A DNA stretch of 64,000 nucleotides from Roseiarcus sp036489975 (GCA_036489975.1 DASXES010000095.1:25249-89248), one strand, 5' to 3'. Shown: positions 7,272 through 16,517, numbered from the stretch's first letter. Numbers and translations: made by a program. Notes: generated by a model from the letters alone, not told the origin.

Positions 7272-7364
7272 TCACCCCCGCCGCGCCTCATGGAAGAAAT
7301 CGTAGACGAGCTTCGCCGTCGCGGCGTTGAGGCCCGGCGTCTTTTCGAGATCGGATAAACCCGC
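7272..7364 (-). repeat. Direct repeat partner at the uvrC 3' end
   Basis: This is the 3' end of the intact uvrC gene, corresponding to the repeat at 6041-6133. The longest identical stretch is 41 bases (7314-7354 here). The two copies are in the same orientation, 1,231 bases apart, and enclose only the abiTii gene. The arrangement resembles the left and right ends of something inserted into a gene's 3' end with the gene restored. Confidence 0.75.
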
Positions 7365-9296
7365 TTTGGCGACGTCCTTGGCCGATCCGAAAGCGAACAG
7401 CAGCGCCCGTTTGCGCGATGGGCCGATGCCGGGAATTTCGTCGAGCGGGCTTTTCACAAACTCCTTCTTGCGTCGCGCGCGGTGCGTCCCGATGGCGAAG
7501 CGGTGCGCCTCGTCGCGTAGCCGCTGGATGAAGAACAGCGCCGGATCGCGCGGGGAGAGCCTGAACGGCTCGCGCCCCTCCATGAAGAAGGTCTCGCGCC
7601 CCGCGTTGCGGTCCGGGCCTTTGGCGATCGCGACCAGCCTGATCCCCTCGATTCCGAGCGCGGCGATGACTTCGCGCGCCGCCTCGAACTGCCCCCGCCC
7701 GCCATCGATGATGACGAGGTCCGGCGTGTCGGGGAACGCGCCGGGCTCGGCCGTCTCGCCTTGCCGCTTGAGGCGGGCGAAGCGGCGCGTCAGCACCTCG
7801 CGCATCATCGCGTAATCGTCGCCGGGCGTGAGGTCGACGCTCCTGATGTTGAAGGTGCGGTACTGGTTCTTGACGAAACCCTCGGGGCCCGCGACCACCA
7901 TCGCGCCGATCGCGTTCGTCCCCATGATGTGGGAATTGTCATAGACCTCGATTCGCCGGATCGGATGGTCGACGCCAAACGCCGCGCCGAGCGCGGCGAT
8001 CAGCTTCTCCTGGGTCGCCGTCTCCGCGAGCTTGCGCGACAGGGCCTCGCGCGCGTTGCGCAGCGCGGCCTCGACCAGATCTTTCTTTTCGCCGCGCTTG
8101 GGCGCGCCGATCGCGACCCGGCGCCCGCCCCGCGCGCTCAGGACTTCGGCGAGGGTCTGGGCGCTCGGGACGGCGTGGCTCAAGAGCACGAGACGCGGAG
8201 CCGGGCGGTCGAGATAGAACTGGGCCAAAAACGAGTCGAGCACCTCCTCAGGCGACAGCGCCCGGTCGGCGCGGGGAAAATAGGCGCGGTTGCCCCAGTT
8301 TTGGTAGGTGCGGAAGAAAAACACCTCGACGCAGAACTGCCCCGCCTCCTCGGTGACCGCGAACACGTCGGCTTCGGGAATCGAATGCGGATTAACGCTC
8401 TGCTCGCCCTGGATTGCCGAGAGCGCGCTGATGCGGTCGCGCAACCGCGCCGCGCTCTCGAAATCGAGCGCCGCGGCCGCCTCGCTCATTTCGTGGCCGA
8501 GGCGGCTCTTGATCGCGCGACTTCTGCCGGAGAGAAAAGCGCGCGCTTCGCCTACGAGCTTCGCGTAATCGTCGAGAGCGATTTCGCCGGTGCAGGGCGC
8601 CGAGCAGCGCTTGATCTGGTGCAGCAGGCAGGGCCGGGTGCGATTCGCGTAGAAACTGTCCGAGCAGGTGCGCAGGAGGAAGGCGCGCTGCAGCGCGTTC
8701 AGGGTGCGGAACACCGCGCCGGCGCTCGCGAAGGGCCCGAAATAGTCGCCGGCGACAGAGCGCGCGCCGCGGTGCTTGACCAGCCTCGCAGCGGCATGGC
8801 CGGTGCAGATGAGAATGTAAGGAAAGCTCTTGTCGTCGCGCAGCGTGACGTTGTAGCGGGGCTTGAGCTGCTTGATGAGATTGGCCTCGAGCAGCAGCGC
8901 CTCGGCCTCGGATTCGGTGGTGACGAACACCATCGAGCGGGTCTGCGCCACCATGCGGGCGATGCGGCTCGGTTGGCGCTCAGGCGCCATATAGGCGGCG
9001 ATGCGCTTCTTGATCGAGCGCGCCTTGCCGACATAGAGCACCTCGCCCTCGGCCCCCATCATGCGATAGACGCCGGGGCCGAGCGGGGCGTGGCGCCAGA
9101 ACGCCCGGATCGCCTCGGCGCCGCGCGCCACGCGCTCTGGCTCCGCCGGCGGCTCGTCGAGGGCGATGTCGAGCGGAGCGGAATCGGGCCGAAGCTCGCG
9201 CGCGAGCGCCGCTTCTTCCCGCGCCTCGGCCGCGGGCGCTTCTCCGGGGGGAAAACTATTCGATGGGCCGCTCATGGGAGCCCTATCTAGGCGCAA
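7272..9296 (-). CDS. uvrC: Excinuclease ABC subunit UvrC
   Basis: A 674-residue dual endonuclease subunit of nucleotide excision repair. It acts on UvrB-DNA complexes and cuts on both sides of the lesion. Domains in order are a low-complexity N-terminal leader of about 60 residues, the GIY-YIG nuclease (GPGVYRMMGAEGEVLYVGKA), a cysteine cluster (FLLRTCSDSFYANRTRPCLL), the UVR motif, the RNase H-like nuclease region (IEVYDNSHIMGTNAIGAMVV, then LVIIDGGRGQ) and the C-terminal helix-hairpin-helix (DEIPGIGPSRKRALLFAFG). It is complete. Its 3' end is duplicated at 6041-6133. Confidence 0.95.
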   Translation of the reverse strand: MRLDRAPMSGPSNSFPPGEAPAAEAREEAALARELRPDSAPLDIALDEPPAEPERVARGAEAIRAFWRHAPLGPGVYRMMGAEGEVLYVGKARSIKKRIAAYMAPERQPSRIARMVAQTRSMVFVTTESEAEALLLEANLIKQLKPRYNVTLRDDKSFPYILICTGHAAARLVKHRGARSVAGDYFGPFASAGAVFRTLNALQRAFLLRTCSDSFYANRTRPCLLHQIKRCSAPCTGEIALDDYAKLVGEARAFLSGRSRAIKSRLGHEMSEAAAALDFESAARLRDRISALSAIQGEQSVNPHSIPEADVFAVTEEAGQFCVEVFFFRTYQNWGNRAYFPRADRALSPEEVLDSFLAQFYLDRPAPRLVLLSHAVPSAQTLAEVLSARGGRRVAIGAPKRGEKKDLVEAALRNAREALSRKLAETATQEKLIAALGAAFGVDHPIRRIEVYDNSHIMGTNAIGAMVVAGPEGFVKNQYRTFNIRSVDLTPGDDYAMMREVLTRRFARLKRQGETAEPGAFPDTPDLVIIDGGRGQFEAAREVIAALGIEGIRLVAIAKGPDRNAGRETFFMEGREPFRLSPRDPALFFIQRLRDEAHRFAIGTHRARRKKEFVKSPLDEIPGIGPSRKRALLFAFGSAKDVAKAGLSDLEKTPGLNAATAKLVYDFFHEARRG

Positions 9297-9632
9297 GCAA
9301 GCAGCGGGGGAATAGGTGGGCGGGAGAGCGCGGCGGCCTGCGGTTCAGCCGCGCCTTTGCGCCCGCCGGCGTGGGCGGCGCGCCGGGCCTAGCGGTAGTT
9401 TTACCGGCGCCCCCTAATGGTTTCAGGGCCTTGTGACCCCTTTTAGTTCCGCGCTTAAAAATCGGCCGCGTCGCGCCATCGCGACTGCACGTTCGAGAAT
9501 AATAACATATATTTCGTGTTATCCGCGACTGCGCCTTTTGGCGGACGGCCCCTCAATCGGACGGTTGGCTCGGGCGGCGTAACGGATTATTAACTTCGTT
9601 TCGCGGCGCCGGGCCCGCGGGCGGAGTGCGGA
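9297..9632. other. Intergenic region between divergent genes
   Basis: 336 bases between uvrC (leftward) and a lipoprotein gene (rightward). It contains an AT-rich patch around 9498-9525 that may hold promoter elements, but I see no confident motif, RNA gene or open frame. Confidence 0.4.
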
Positions 9633-10187
9633 GTGCGTCTATCCATCAACGACCCGGCGAGGGCGTTTTCCGCGGGTCTTGCCCTTATGTTGGCGTGCGC
9701 GGGCCTGAGCGCCTGCAATGATGTGGCCGCCACCCCGCCGAGCGCGGATACGAACGCGCAGTTCGCCCTGCGCGATGACGCGAATATGGCTGGCGCCACG
9801 GTCGCCATCGCCTCGGTCGACGGCCCCCCGGCGGATGTTTCCGCCCGTTTTCGCCAAAGCTTCGACGAGGCCGCCGCGGCGCGCAAGATCGCGATGGCGC
9901 CGCCGCCGGCCGCCCGCTACCTCGTGCGCGGCTATCTCACCGCCTCGCCCATCGAGGGCGGAGCGGAGGTCGACGTCGTCTGGGACGTATTCACGCCGGA
10001 CAAGAAGCGCGCGCAAAGGCTCAGCGACGCGATTGCGGTCAAGGGCTCCGGCGACGACGCCTGGGCGATGATCGACGATGCCGCGCTCAACAGCGTCGCC
10101 GCCAAATGCGCCGATGACCTTGCCGCGTATCTCTCCAACACGCCCGAGGCGGCGCCGGCGAGCGCCGCGCTCAGCTACGCGCAGTAG
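9633..10187 (+). CDS. Putative lipoprotein of unknown function
   Basis: A 184-residue protein with a lipoprotein signal peptide: basic start, hydrophobic stretch (FSAGLALMLACAG) and lipobox LSAC with the lipidated Cys at about residue 28. The mature part has no domain I recognise. It has an alternating strand/helix pattern (YLVRGYLTASPIEGGAEVDV, then VWDVFTPDKKRAQRLSD) of the kind seen in small periplasmic proteins of Rhizobiales. The start is GTG 9633. prs follows 135 bases downstream. Confidence 0.6.
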   Translation: MRLSINDPARAFSAGLALMLACAGLSACNDVAATPPSADTNAQFALRDDANMAGATVAIASVDGPPADVSARFRQSFDEAAAARKIAMAPPPAARYLVRGYLTASPIEGGAEVDVVWDVFTPDKKRAQRLSDAIAVKGSGDDAWAMIDDAALNSVAAKCADDLAAYLSNTPEAAPASAALSYAQ

Positions 10188-10322
10188 CTCTTACCTGTGG
10201 ACATCCGCGGCGGCTCCCGCCGTTGTGATCTCACTGTCATATTGTTCGCGCCTCCGCGCGCTGCTATGACCCGCCGCGCCCGCGTTAAAGCGCGGTCCGA
10301 GCGCGCGTTTGGAGAATAGGCC

Positions 10323-11270
10323 GTGCCCGGCAAGATGAAGATTTTGGCCGGCAATTCCAACCGGCCGCTCGCGGAGGCGATCGCCGCCTATCTCGGCGAA
10401 CCCTTGACCAGTTGCCATGTCCGCCGCTTCGCCGATCTCGAGATCTTCGTCGAAATCCTCGAGAACGTGCGTGGACGCGACGCCTTCATCATCCAGTCGA
10501 CGTCCTACCCGGCGAACGACAATCTGATGGAGCTCTTGATCATGATCGACGCGCTCAGGCGCGCGTCGGCGCAGCGCATCACGGCGGTTCTTCCCTATTT
10601 CGGCTATGCCCGGCAGGATCGGAAGTCGGCGTCGCGCTCGCCCATCTCGGCCAAGCTCGTGGCCAATCTGATCACCCGCGCCGGCGCCGACCGGGTGCTG
10701 ACCGTCGACCTGCACGCCGGCCAGATCCAGGGCTTTTTCGACATCCCCACCGACAACCTGTTCGGCGCGCCGACCATGGTGCGCGACATCCAGGCCCATC
10801 ACAACGGCAGCAAGAACGTGATGGTCGTTTCTCCCGACGTCGGCGGCGTGGTGCGCGCCCGCGCGCTCGCCAAGCGGCTCGATGCGCCGCTCGCCATTGT
10901 CGACAAGCGGCGCGAGCGCGCGGGCGAATCGGAAGTGATGAACATCATCGGCGACGTGCAGGGGCGCAATTGCGTGCTGCTCGACGACATCGTCGATTCT
11001 GGAGGCACTTTGTGCAACGCCGCCGACGCCCTTCTGGAAAAGGGCGCCGCGAGCGTCTCGGCCTATATCACCCACGGCGTGCTGTCGGGCGGGGCGGTGG
11101 CGCGCGTCGCCGCTTCCAGGCTGAGTGAACTGGTGCTCACCGACACCATTCAGCCGACCGAAGCGGTCCGCGTGGCGCGCAACATCCGGGTGATCTCGAT
11201 CGCGCCTTTGATCGGCGAGGCGATCGGCCGCATTGTGAAGGAGGAGAGTGTCTCCTCGCTGTTCAACTGA
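10323..11270 (+). CDS. prs: Ribose-phosphate pyrophosphokinase
   Basis: A 315-residue PRPP synthetase that makes 5-phosphoribosyl diphosphate from ribose-5-phosphate and ATP, feeding purine, pyrimidine, histidine and NAD synthesis. Key sites are the N-terminal MKILAGNSNRPLAEAIA, the ATP-binding flexible loop (YFGYARQDRKSASRSPIS), the metal-binding histidine region (TVDLHAGQIQGFFD) and the PRPP-binding loop (CVLLDDIVDSGGTLCNAAD). The length is standard. The start is GTG 10323, or ATG 10335 four codons in. Confidence 0.95.
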   Translation: MPGKMKILAGNSNRPLAEAIAAYLGEPLTSCHVRRFADLEIFVEILENVRGRDAFIIQSTSYPANDNLMELLIMIDALRRASAQRITAVLPYFGYARQDRKSASRSPISAKLVANLITRAGADRVLTVDLHAGQIQGFFDIPTDNLFGAPTMVRDIQAHHNGSKNVMVVSPDVGGVVRARALAKRLDAPLAIVDKRRERAGESEVMNIIGDVQGRNCVLLDDIVDSGGTLCNAADALLEKGAASVSAYITHGVLSGGAVARVAASRLSELVLTDTIQPTEAVRVARNIRVISIAPLIGEAIGRIVKEESVSSLFN

Positions 11271-11391
11271 GCCGGGGACCTTCAGAACCGACCTGGTTTC
11301 GGAGCAGCAGCGCGAACGAAGCTGTCCAGATGGACAGAGCCGCGATGAGCCCGGCGATGTCGACCGTCAAAAGGGATAGGACGCTGGTCAT
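11263..11391 (-). CDS. Possible 42-residue single-span membrane peptide
   Basis: A short leftward frame from ATG 11391 encodes a 42-residue peptide with one clear hydrophobic span (DIAGLIAALSIWTASFALLL) and a polar end. A GAAAGG purine stretch lies about 8 bases upstream of the ATG. Its stop overlaps the end of the convergent prs gene. I do not recognise a family. It may be a small membrane protein or a chance frame. Confidence 0.35.
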   Translation of the reverse strand: MTSVLSLLTVDIAGLIAALSIWTASFALLLRNQVGSEGPRLS

Positions 11392-11809
11392 GGTCTTCGC
11401 CTTTCTTTGACGAAGACAATGCGCGCCCATTGGTTAATCCACAGTGAGCGCAGTCACACGCCCGGCACGCCTCACAGGGGGCGCATCGGCGGGCGTTCAT
11501 CATCGACGCTCCGCTGAGCGGCTGTCATGACGGTCCCGGGCTCGGCTTGATCGTGGCCTTCGGCGCAGGCGAGGCCCCGCGCGTCAGGAAAGGGCCGCGC
11601 CCGGATGACGTGGCCCTTTTCTTGCTCGCAACTGGATCGTGGCTTGCGCTTGCTCTCGGTAAATCGCCCGCATAGTCTCGACGCCGTTCGTCGGCTGGGA
11701 CGGATTGATCGCGCTTGACAGTCAAGTTGCGGGCGGACTTACCTGACCAGTCGGTTAGTTTCTCGTTGCGGGCGTGGGGCAGCTGCTCGCGCCAATGGGA
11801 GGTCAGCAA
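11392..11809. other. Region without a recognisable gene
   Basis: 418 bases between the small leftward frame and the BMP-family gene. No open frame here looks coding. It presumably carries the promoter of the nucleoside-uptake operon. I see no riboswitch or clear repressor palindrome. Confidence 0.4.
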
Positions 11810-12823
11810 ATGTTCGCTCGCACCACGCTCTTAACGTCGGCGGTTTTGGCCGGAAGTCTGCTCGCTTCCGCTGCCGCCTATGCGGCCGACGCCGTCAAGC
11901 CTGCGGTTCTTTATGATCTTGGCGGCAAGTTCGACAAATCGTTCAACGAGGGCGTGTTCAACGGGGCGACGCGGTTCACCAAGGAGACCGGGATCAAGTT
12001 CCGCGATCTCGAGATCCAGAACGAGGCGCAGCGGGAACAGGTCCTGCGCAAGTTCGCCAAGGACGGCTTCTCGCCGATCATGACGGTCGGCTTCGCTTGG
12101 GAGACCGCGCTGAAGAAGGTCGCCCCGGAATATCCGAAGACTGATTTCGGCATCATCGACGACGTGGTCGACCTACCGAACGTGCAGTCGATCGTGTTCA
12201 AGGAACAGGAAGGCTCATTCGTCGTCGGCGTCATCGCGGCGAAGACCTCCAAGACCGGCAAGGTCGGCTTCGTCGGCGGCATGGACATCCCGCTGATCTC
12301 GAAATTCGGATGCGGCTATGCGCAGGGCGTCAAATACGCCTCCGACGGCAAGGACGAAGTGTTCGCCAACATGACCGGCACGACGCCCGCGGCGTGGAAC
12401 GATCCAGTCAAGGGCGGCGAACTCGCCAAGTCGCAGATGGACCGCGGGGCCGACATTGTCTACGCCGCAGCCGGCGCGACCGGGCAGGGCGTTTTGAAGG
12501 CCGCGGCTGACGCTGGCAAGTTCGGCATCGGCGTCGATTCGAACCAGAATGGTCTCTTCCCGGGCCATGTCCTCACCTCGATGCTGAAGCATGTCGACGT
12601 CGCCACTTACGATTCCTTCATGGACGCGAAGAACGGAAAGTGGAAGGCTGGCGTCCAGGTGCTCGGCCTCAAGGACGATGGCGTTGGCTACGCCGTTGAC
12701 AAGAACAACGAAAAGATTCTGACGCCCGAGGCGAAGGCTGCCGCGGACCAGGCCGAGAAAGACATCATTTCGGGCAAGATTCAGGTGCACGACTACATGT
12801 CCGACAACAAGTGCCCGGCGTAA
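11810..12823 (+). CDS. BMP-family (PnrA-like) nucleoside-binding lipoprotein/periplasmic protein
   Basis: A 337-residue substrate-binding component of a BMP-type ABC importer, a family that captures purine nucleosides or related compounds in the periplasm. It has a signal peptide (LLTSAVLAGSLLASAAAYA) with no lipobox cysteine. The mature domain shows family features: VLYDLGGKFDKSFNEG near the start, a FIGDDVV-like middle and the VVYAAAGATGQGVLKAA segment. The frame extends to GTG 11774, but ATG 11810 has a perfect GGGAGG 7 bases upstream and starts right at the signal peptide. First gene of the uptake operon. Confidence 0.9.
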   Translation: MFARTTLLTSAVLAGSLLASAAAYAADAVKPAVLYDLGGKFDKSFNEGVFNGATRFTKETGIKFRDLEIQNEAQREQVLRKFAKDGFSPIMTVGFAWETALKKVAPEYPKTDFGIIDDVVDLPNVQSIVFKEQEGSFVVGVIAAKTSKTGKVGFVGGMDIPLISKFGCGYAQGVKYASDGKDEVFANMTGTTPAAWNDPVKGGELAKSQMDRGADIVYAAAGATGQGVLKAAADAGKFGIGVDSNQNGLFPGHVLTSMLKHVDVATYDSFMDAKNGKWKAGVQVLGLKDDGVGYAVDKNNEKILTPEAKAAADQAEKDIISGKIQVHDYMSDNKCPA

Positions 12824-12894
12824 GGGCGTTCCCTCGCCCCGAGTCGCAGGGACAGGGTTGACGAAATGCGGCGGCCGCCGTTGAGGAGTAGCGC

Positions 12895-14433
12895 TTGACG
12901 ACCGCGGCCGCCCCTCCCGCTATCGAACTGATCGGCATCGACAAGAGCTTCGGCCCGGTTCACGCCAACGCCAACGTCAATCTCACCGTCGAGCGTGGAA
13001 TCATCCACGGAATCGTCGGCGAGAACGGGGCCGGCAAATCGACGCTGATGTCGATTCTCTACGGCTTCTATGAAGCCGACGCGGGCGAGATCCGCGTCAA
13101 CGGCAAGCCGGTGCGGATCCGCTCCTCGCGCGAAGCGATCAGCCACGGCATCGGCATGGTTTTCCAGCATTTCATGCTGGTGCAGCCGTTGAGCGTGCTC
13201 GAAAATGTGATGCTCGGCGCCGAAGGCGGGCCGCTGCTCGCCGAGGGCGCGAGCGCGATCCGAAAGCGGCTCGGCGAGCTCGGGCGCGAATACGGTCTCG
13301 AAGTCGATCCCGACGCCATCGTCGGCGAATTGTCGGTCGGCCTGCAGCAGCGGGTCGAGATCCTCAAGGCGCTGGTGCGCGGCGCCGAGATCCTCGTGCT
13401 CGACGAGCCGACCGCGGTGCTGACGCCGGCCGAGGCGGATCAGCTGTTCGAGATGCTGCGCGTGCTCAAGCGCGAGATGAAGACCATCATCTTCATCACC
13501 CACAAGCTGCGCGAGATCATGGATCTCACCGACCGCGTCTCGGTGATGCGGCGGGGCGAAATCGTCGCTGACTTCGAAACGGCGATGACCTCGCCGCCCG
13601 AGCTCGCCGACGCCATGGTCGGGCGCAAGGTGATCCTCAGGATCGACAAAGGCCCCGCTCATCCGGGATCGATTGCGCTGGAGGCGCGCAATCTCGTGGT
13701 GCGCGACGATCGCGGCGTGGCTCGCGTCGACGGCGTTTCGTTCATCTTGCGCGAAGGCGAAATCCTCGGCGTGGCGGGCGTCGCCGGCAACGGACAGTCG
13801 GAGCTGCTCGAGGCGCTCGCCGGCATCCGCCCCTTGAGCTCAGGCGAGATTCTCATCGACGGCGAGCTCGTGCCCCCGCTGAAGCGCAACCCGCATATGG
13901 AGCGGCTCCTGGGCGTCGGCCATGTCCCCGAGGATCGCCATCGCGTCGGGCTCGTCATGCCGTTCGAAGCGTGCGAAAGCGCGATGCTCGGCTTCCATCG
14001 CGAGCCGGTCTACGGCAAGGGCTGGTTTTATGACCGCAAGGCGATCGTCGCCGACGCGCTGCGCAAGATGACGGCCTTCGATGTCAGGCCGCCTTCGCCT
14101 CTGCTCAAGACCGCCAATTTCTCCGGCGGCAATCAGCAGAAGATCGTGCTGGCGCGGGAGATCGAGCGCAATCCGAAGATCCTGCTGGTCGGGCAGCCGA
14201 CGCGGGGCGTCGACATCGGCGCGATCGAATTCATCCACAAGCGCATCGTCGCCCAGCGCGACGCGGGCAAGGCGGTGCTGCTGGTTTCGGTCGAGCTCGA
14301 CGAGATTTTTGCGCTCTCGGACCGGATCATCGTGCTGTGCGGCGGCCGGATCACCGGCGAGCGGCGCCCGGAGGAGACGAACGCGCAGGATCTCGGTCTC
14401 CTGATGGCCGGCGTGAGCGAGCGCGCCGCATGA
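12895..14433 (+). CDS. Nucleoside ABC transporter, double ATP-binding subunit
   Basis: A 512-residue cytoplasmic ATPase with two ABC cassettes. The first has Walker A GENGAGKST, signature LSVGLQQRVEI and Walker B ILVLDEPTAV. The second has a degenerate Walker A (GVAGNGQSE), signature FSGGNQQKIVLA and a DxPxxG-like ILLVGQPTRGVD in place of the usual Walker B. The weak second site is typical of the YufO/RbsA-type carbohydrate/nucleoside class. The start is TTG 12895 with GAGGAG upstream. Its stop overlaps the permease start (ATGA). Confidence 0.9.
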   Translation: MTTAAAPPAIELIGIDKSFGPVHANANVNLTVERGIIHGIVGENGAGKSTLMSILYGFYEADAGEIRVNGKPVRIRSSREAISHGIGMVFQHFMLVQPLSVLENVMLGAEGGPLLAEGASAIRKRLGELGREYGLEVDPDAIVGELSVGLQQRVEILKALVRGAEILVLDEPTAVLTPAEADQLFEMLRVLKREMKTIIFITHKLREIMDLTDRVSVMRRGEIVADFETAMTSPPELADAMVGRKVILRIDKGPAHPGSIALEARNLVVRDDRGVARVDGVSFILREGEILGVAGVAGNGQSELLEALAGIRPLSSGEILIDGELVPPLKRNPHMERLLGVGHVPEDRHRVGLVMPFEACESAMLGFHREPVYGKGWFYDRKAIVADALRKMTAFDVRPPSPLLKTANFSGGNQQKIVLAREIERNPKILLVGQPTRGVDIGAIEFIHKRIVAQRDAGKAVLLVSVELDEIFALSDRIIVLCGGRITGERRPEETNAQDLGLLMAGVSERAA

Positions 14434-15539
14434 GCGCGCCGCTCAAGCCTCTGCCCGCCTGGGCCGACGTCGCGCTGATCCCGCTCGTCAATGTCGCCGC
14501 CGCCTTCGTCATCTCCGGCTTTGTCGTGCTGGCGATCGGCGAGAATCCGCTTGCCGCCGTGCAGAGTCTCATCGTCGGGGCGCTCGGCGATCTCGAAGGG
14601 ATCGGTTACACCCTCTATTACGCGACGAGCTTCATCTTCACCGGCCTTGCGGTCGCGATCTGCTTCCATGCGGGGCTGTTCAACATTGGCGTCGAGGGCC
14701 AGGCCTATATCGCGGGCTTGGGCGCGGCGCTGGTCGCGCTGCATTGCGGCTTCCTGCCGGGCTACACGCTGGCCATTGCGGCGATCATCGGCGCGGCGCT
14801 GTTTGGCGCCGCATTCGCCGCCATTCCAGGCTATCTGCAAGCCTATCGCGACAGCCACATCGTCATCACGACGATCATGTTCAACTACATCGCCTCCGCC
14901 ATCATGGGCTACCTGCTCGTCAACGTGATGCGCAAGCCCGGGCAGATGAACGCCGAGACGGAGCCATTCCGTGACACGGCGCTGGTGCCGCAGTTCCACG
15001 ACCTGCTTGCCCATGTCGGGATCAAATGGCCCGACACGCCCTTCAATCTTTCGTTCCTGCTCGCCCTCCTCTGCTGCCTTGCGGTCTGGCTCCTCATCTG
15101 GCGCACCCGCCTCGGCTACGAGATCCGCACCGTCGGCGCCAACCCGACCGCGGCCGTCTACGGCGGCATTTCGCCAGCCCGCGTGACCGTCATCACCACG
15201 CTCCTGTCCGGCGCGCTCGCCGGGGGAGTCGTGGCCAATGTCATCCTGGGCGATCAGCATCGCCTTATCCTCGAATTCGTCGGCGGTTTCGGCTTCGTGG
15301 GCATCGCGGTCGCGCTGATGGGGCGCGCCCATCCGGTCGGCATCATCCTCGCCGCCATCCTGTTCGGCGTCCTCTACCAGGGCGGCCAGGCGCTCTCGTT
15401 CGACATGCCGAAGATCAGCCGCGACATGATCGTGGTGATCCAGGGCCTGGTGGTGCTGTTCGCCGGCGCGCTCGAGCACATGTTCCGCCGTCCTGTCGCG
15501 ACTTTGCTCGCGCGGCGCACGGCGCAACCGCCCATCTGA
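14430..15539 (+). CDS. Nucleoside ABC transporter permease 1
   Basis: A 369-residue inner-membrane permease of the BPD_transp_2 class (YufP-like), with about 8-9 membrane spans, for example VALIPLVNVAAAFVISGFVV and ILAAILFGVLYQGGQAL. The family cytoplasmic loop is present (YEIRTVGANPTAAVYGGIS), followed by the GALAGGV helix. The start is ATG 14430, overlapping the ATPase stop; the same frame runs further upstream inside the ATPase gene but is not a real extension. It pairs with permease 2. Confidence 0.9.
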   Translation: MSAPLKPLPAWADVALIPLVNVAAAFVISGFVVLAIGENPLAAVQSLIVGALGDLEGIGYTLYYATSFIFTGLAVAICFHAGLFNIGVEGQAYIAGLGAALVALHCGFLPGYTLAIAAIIGAALFGAAFAAIPGYLQAYRDSHIVITTIMFNYIASAIMGYLLVNVMRKPGQMNAETEPFRDTALVPQFHDLLAHVGIKWPDTPFNLSFLLALLCCLAVWLLIWRTRLGYEIRTVGANPTAAVYGGISPARVTVITTLLSGALAGGVVANVILGDQHRLILEFVGGFGFVGIAVALMGRAHPVGIILAAILFGVLYQGGQALSFDMPKISRDMIVVIQGLVVLFAGALEHMFRRPVATLLARRTAQPPI

Positions 15540-15542
15540 CGC

Positions 15543-16517
15543 ATGATGGAGTGGTTCGACGCCTTCCTCGTCGTGTTCGCCTCGGGCATGCGTCTCGCCA
15601 TTCCGCTCATACTCGCCTGCCTTGCGGGCTTGTGGTCGGAGCGCTCGGGCATCGTCGACATCGGGCTCGAGGGCAAGATCCTGGTCGGCGCGTTCGCGTC
15701 CGCCGCGGCTGCGACCTTTACCGGGAGTGTATGGCTTGGGGTTCTCGCGGGCGTCGCGGCGGCTGTCGTCTTTTCGCTCATCCACGGCTACGCCTCGATC
15801 GACCAGCGCGCCAACCAGATCGTCTCGGGAACCGCGATCAACATGGTCGCCGACGGCATGACCGCGCTCATCGGCAACGCCATCTGGTCGCAGGGCGGGC
15901 GCACGCCGCAACTGCCGGAGACCGCCCAGTTCCGGGAAATCACGCTGCCCTTCGTGAGCCAGATCGGCGCCGTGCCGATCATCGGACCTATCTACCGGGA
16001 ACTGATCTCCAGCCACGACCTGATCGGCTACATCGCCTTCGCCATGGTCCCCCTCACCTACTGGGCCCTGTACAGCACGCGCTTTGGACTGCGTCTCAGG
16101 GCGGTCGGCGAGAATCCAGCCGCGGTCGACACCGCCGGCATTTCGGTGCGCGGCTTGCGCTACAGCGCGCTCATCATCTGCGGGGTTCTGGTCGGCCTCG
16201 CCGGCGTCTATCTCGTGCTCGGCCAGACCGGTTATTTTCAGCCGCACATGAGCGCGGGGCGCGGCTTCATCGCCCTCGCCGCGCTCGTGTTCGCGAAATG
16301 GCGTCCATGGCCGGCGCTCGCCACCTGTCTTCTGTTCGGCTTTCTTGACGCGGTGGCGATCCGCCTGCAGGGGATGGAGCTGCCGGGTATCGGGCCGGTG
16401 CCCGTGCAGGCGATCGAGGCCCTGCCCTATATCCTGACCGTCGTGCTGCTGGCGGGTTTCATCGGCAAGGCGATCCCCCCCAGGGCGTCGGGGATACCTT
16501 ATGTCAAAGAGCGCTGA
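15543..16517 (+). CDS. Nucleoside ABC transporter permease 2
   Basis: A 324-residue inner-membrane permease, the second BPD_transp_2-type subunit (YufQ-like). It has roughly 8 spans, the IPLILACLAGLWSERSGIVD entry and the conserved loop RLRAVGENPAAVDTAGISV, parallel to that of permease 1. It starts 3 bases after the permease 1 stop and runs 17 bases into cdd, so translation is coupled. Together with the ATPase and the periplasmic binder it completes one importer. Confidence 0.9.
   Translation: MMEWFDAFLVVFASGMRLAIPLILACLAGLWSERSGIVDIGLEGKILVGAFASAAAATFTGSVWLGVLAGVAAAVVFSLIHGYASIDQRANQIVSGTAINMVADGMTALIGNAIWSQGGRTPQLPETAQFREITLPFVSQIGAVPIIGPIYRELISSHDLIGYIAFAMVPLTYWALYSTRFGLRLRAVGENPAAVDTAGISVRGLRYSALIICGVLVGLAGVYLVLGQTGYFQPHMSAGRGFIALAALVFAKWRPWPALATCLLFGFLDAVAIRLQGMELPGIGPVPVQAIEALPYILTVVLLAGFIGKAIPPRASGIPYVKER

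Noticed and set aside
7761..9290. A 509-residue rightward open frame
   Set aside because: It is the antisense shadow of uvrC, with Arg/Asp/Gly-rich composition and no domain. The same applies to long frames opposite other genes, such as 14133-16247, 19874-21697, 22239-23822 and 45398-46996.
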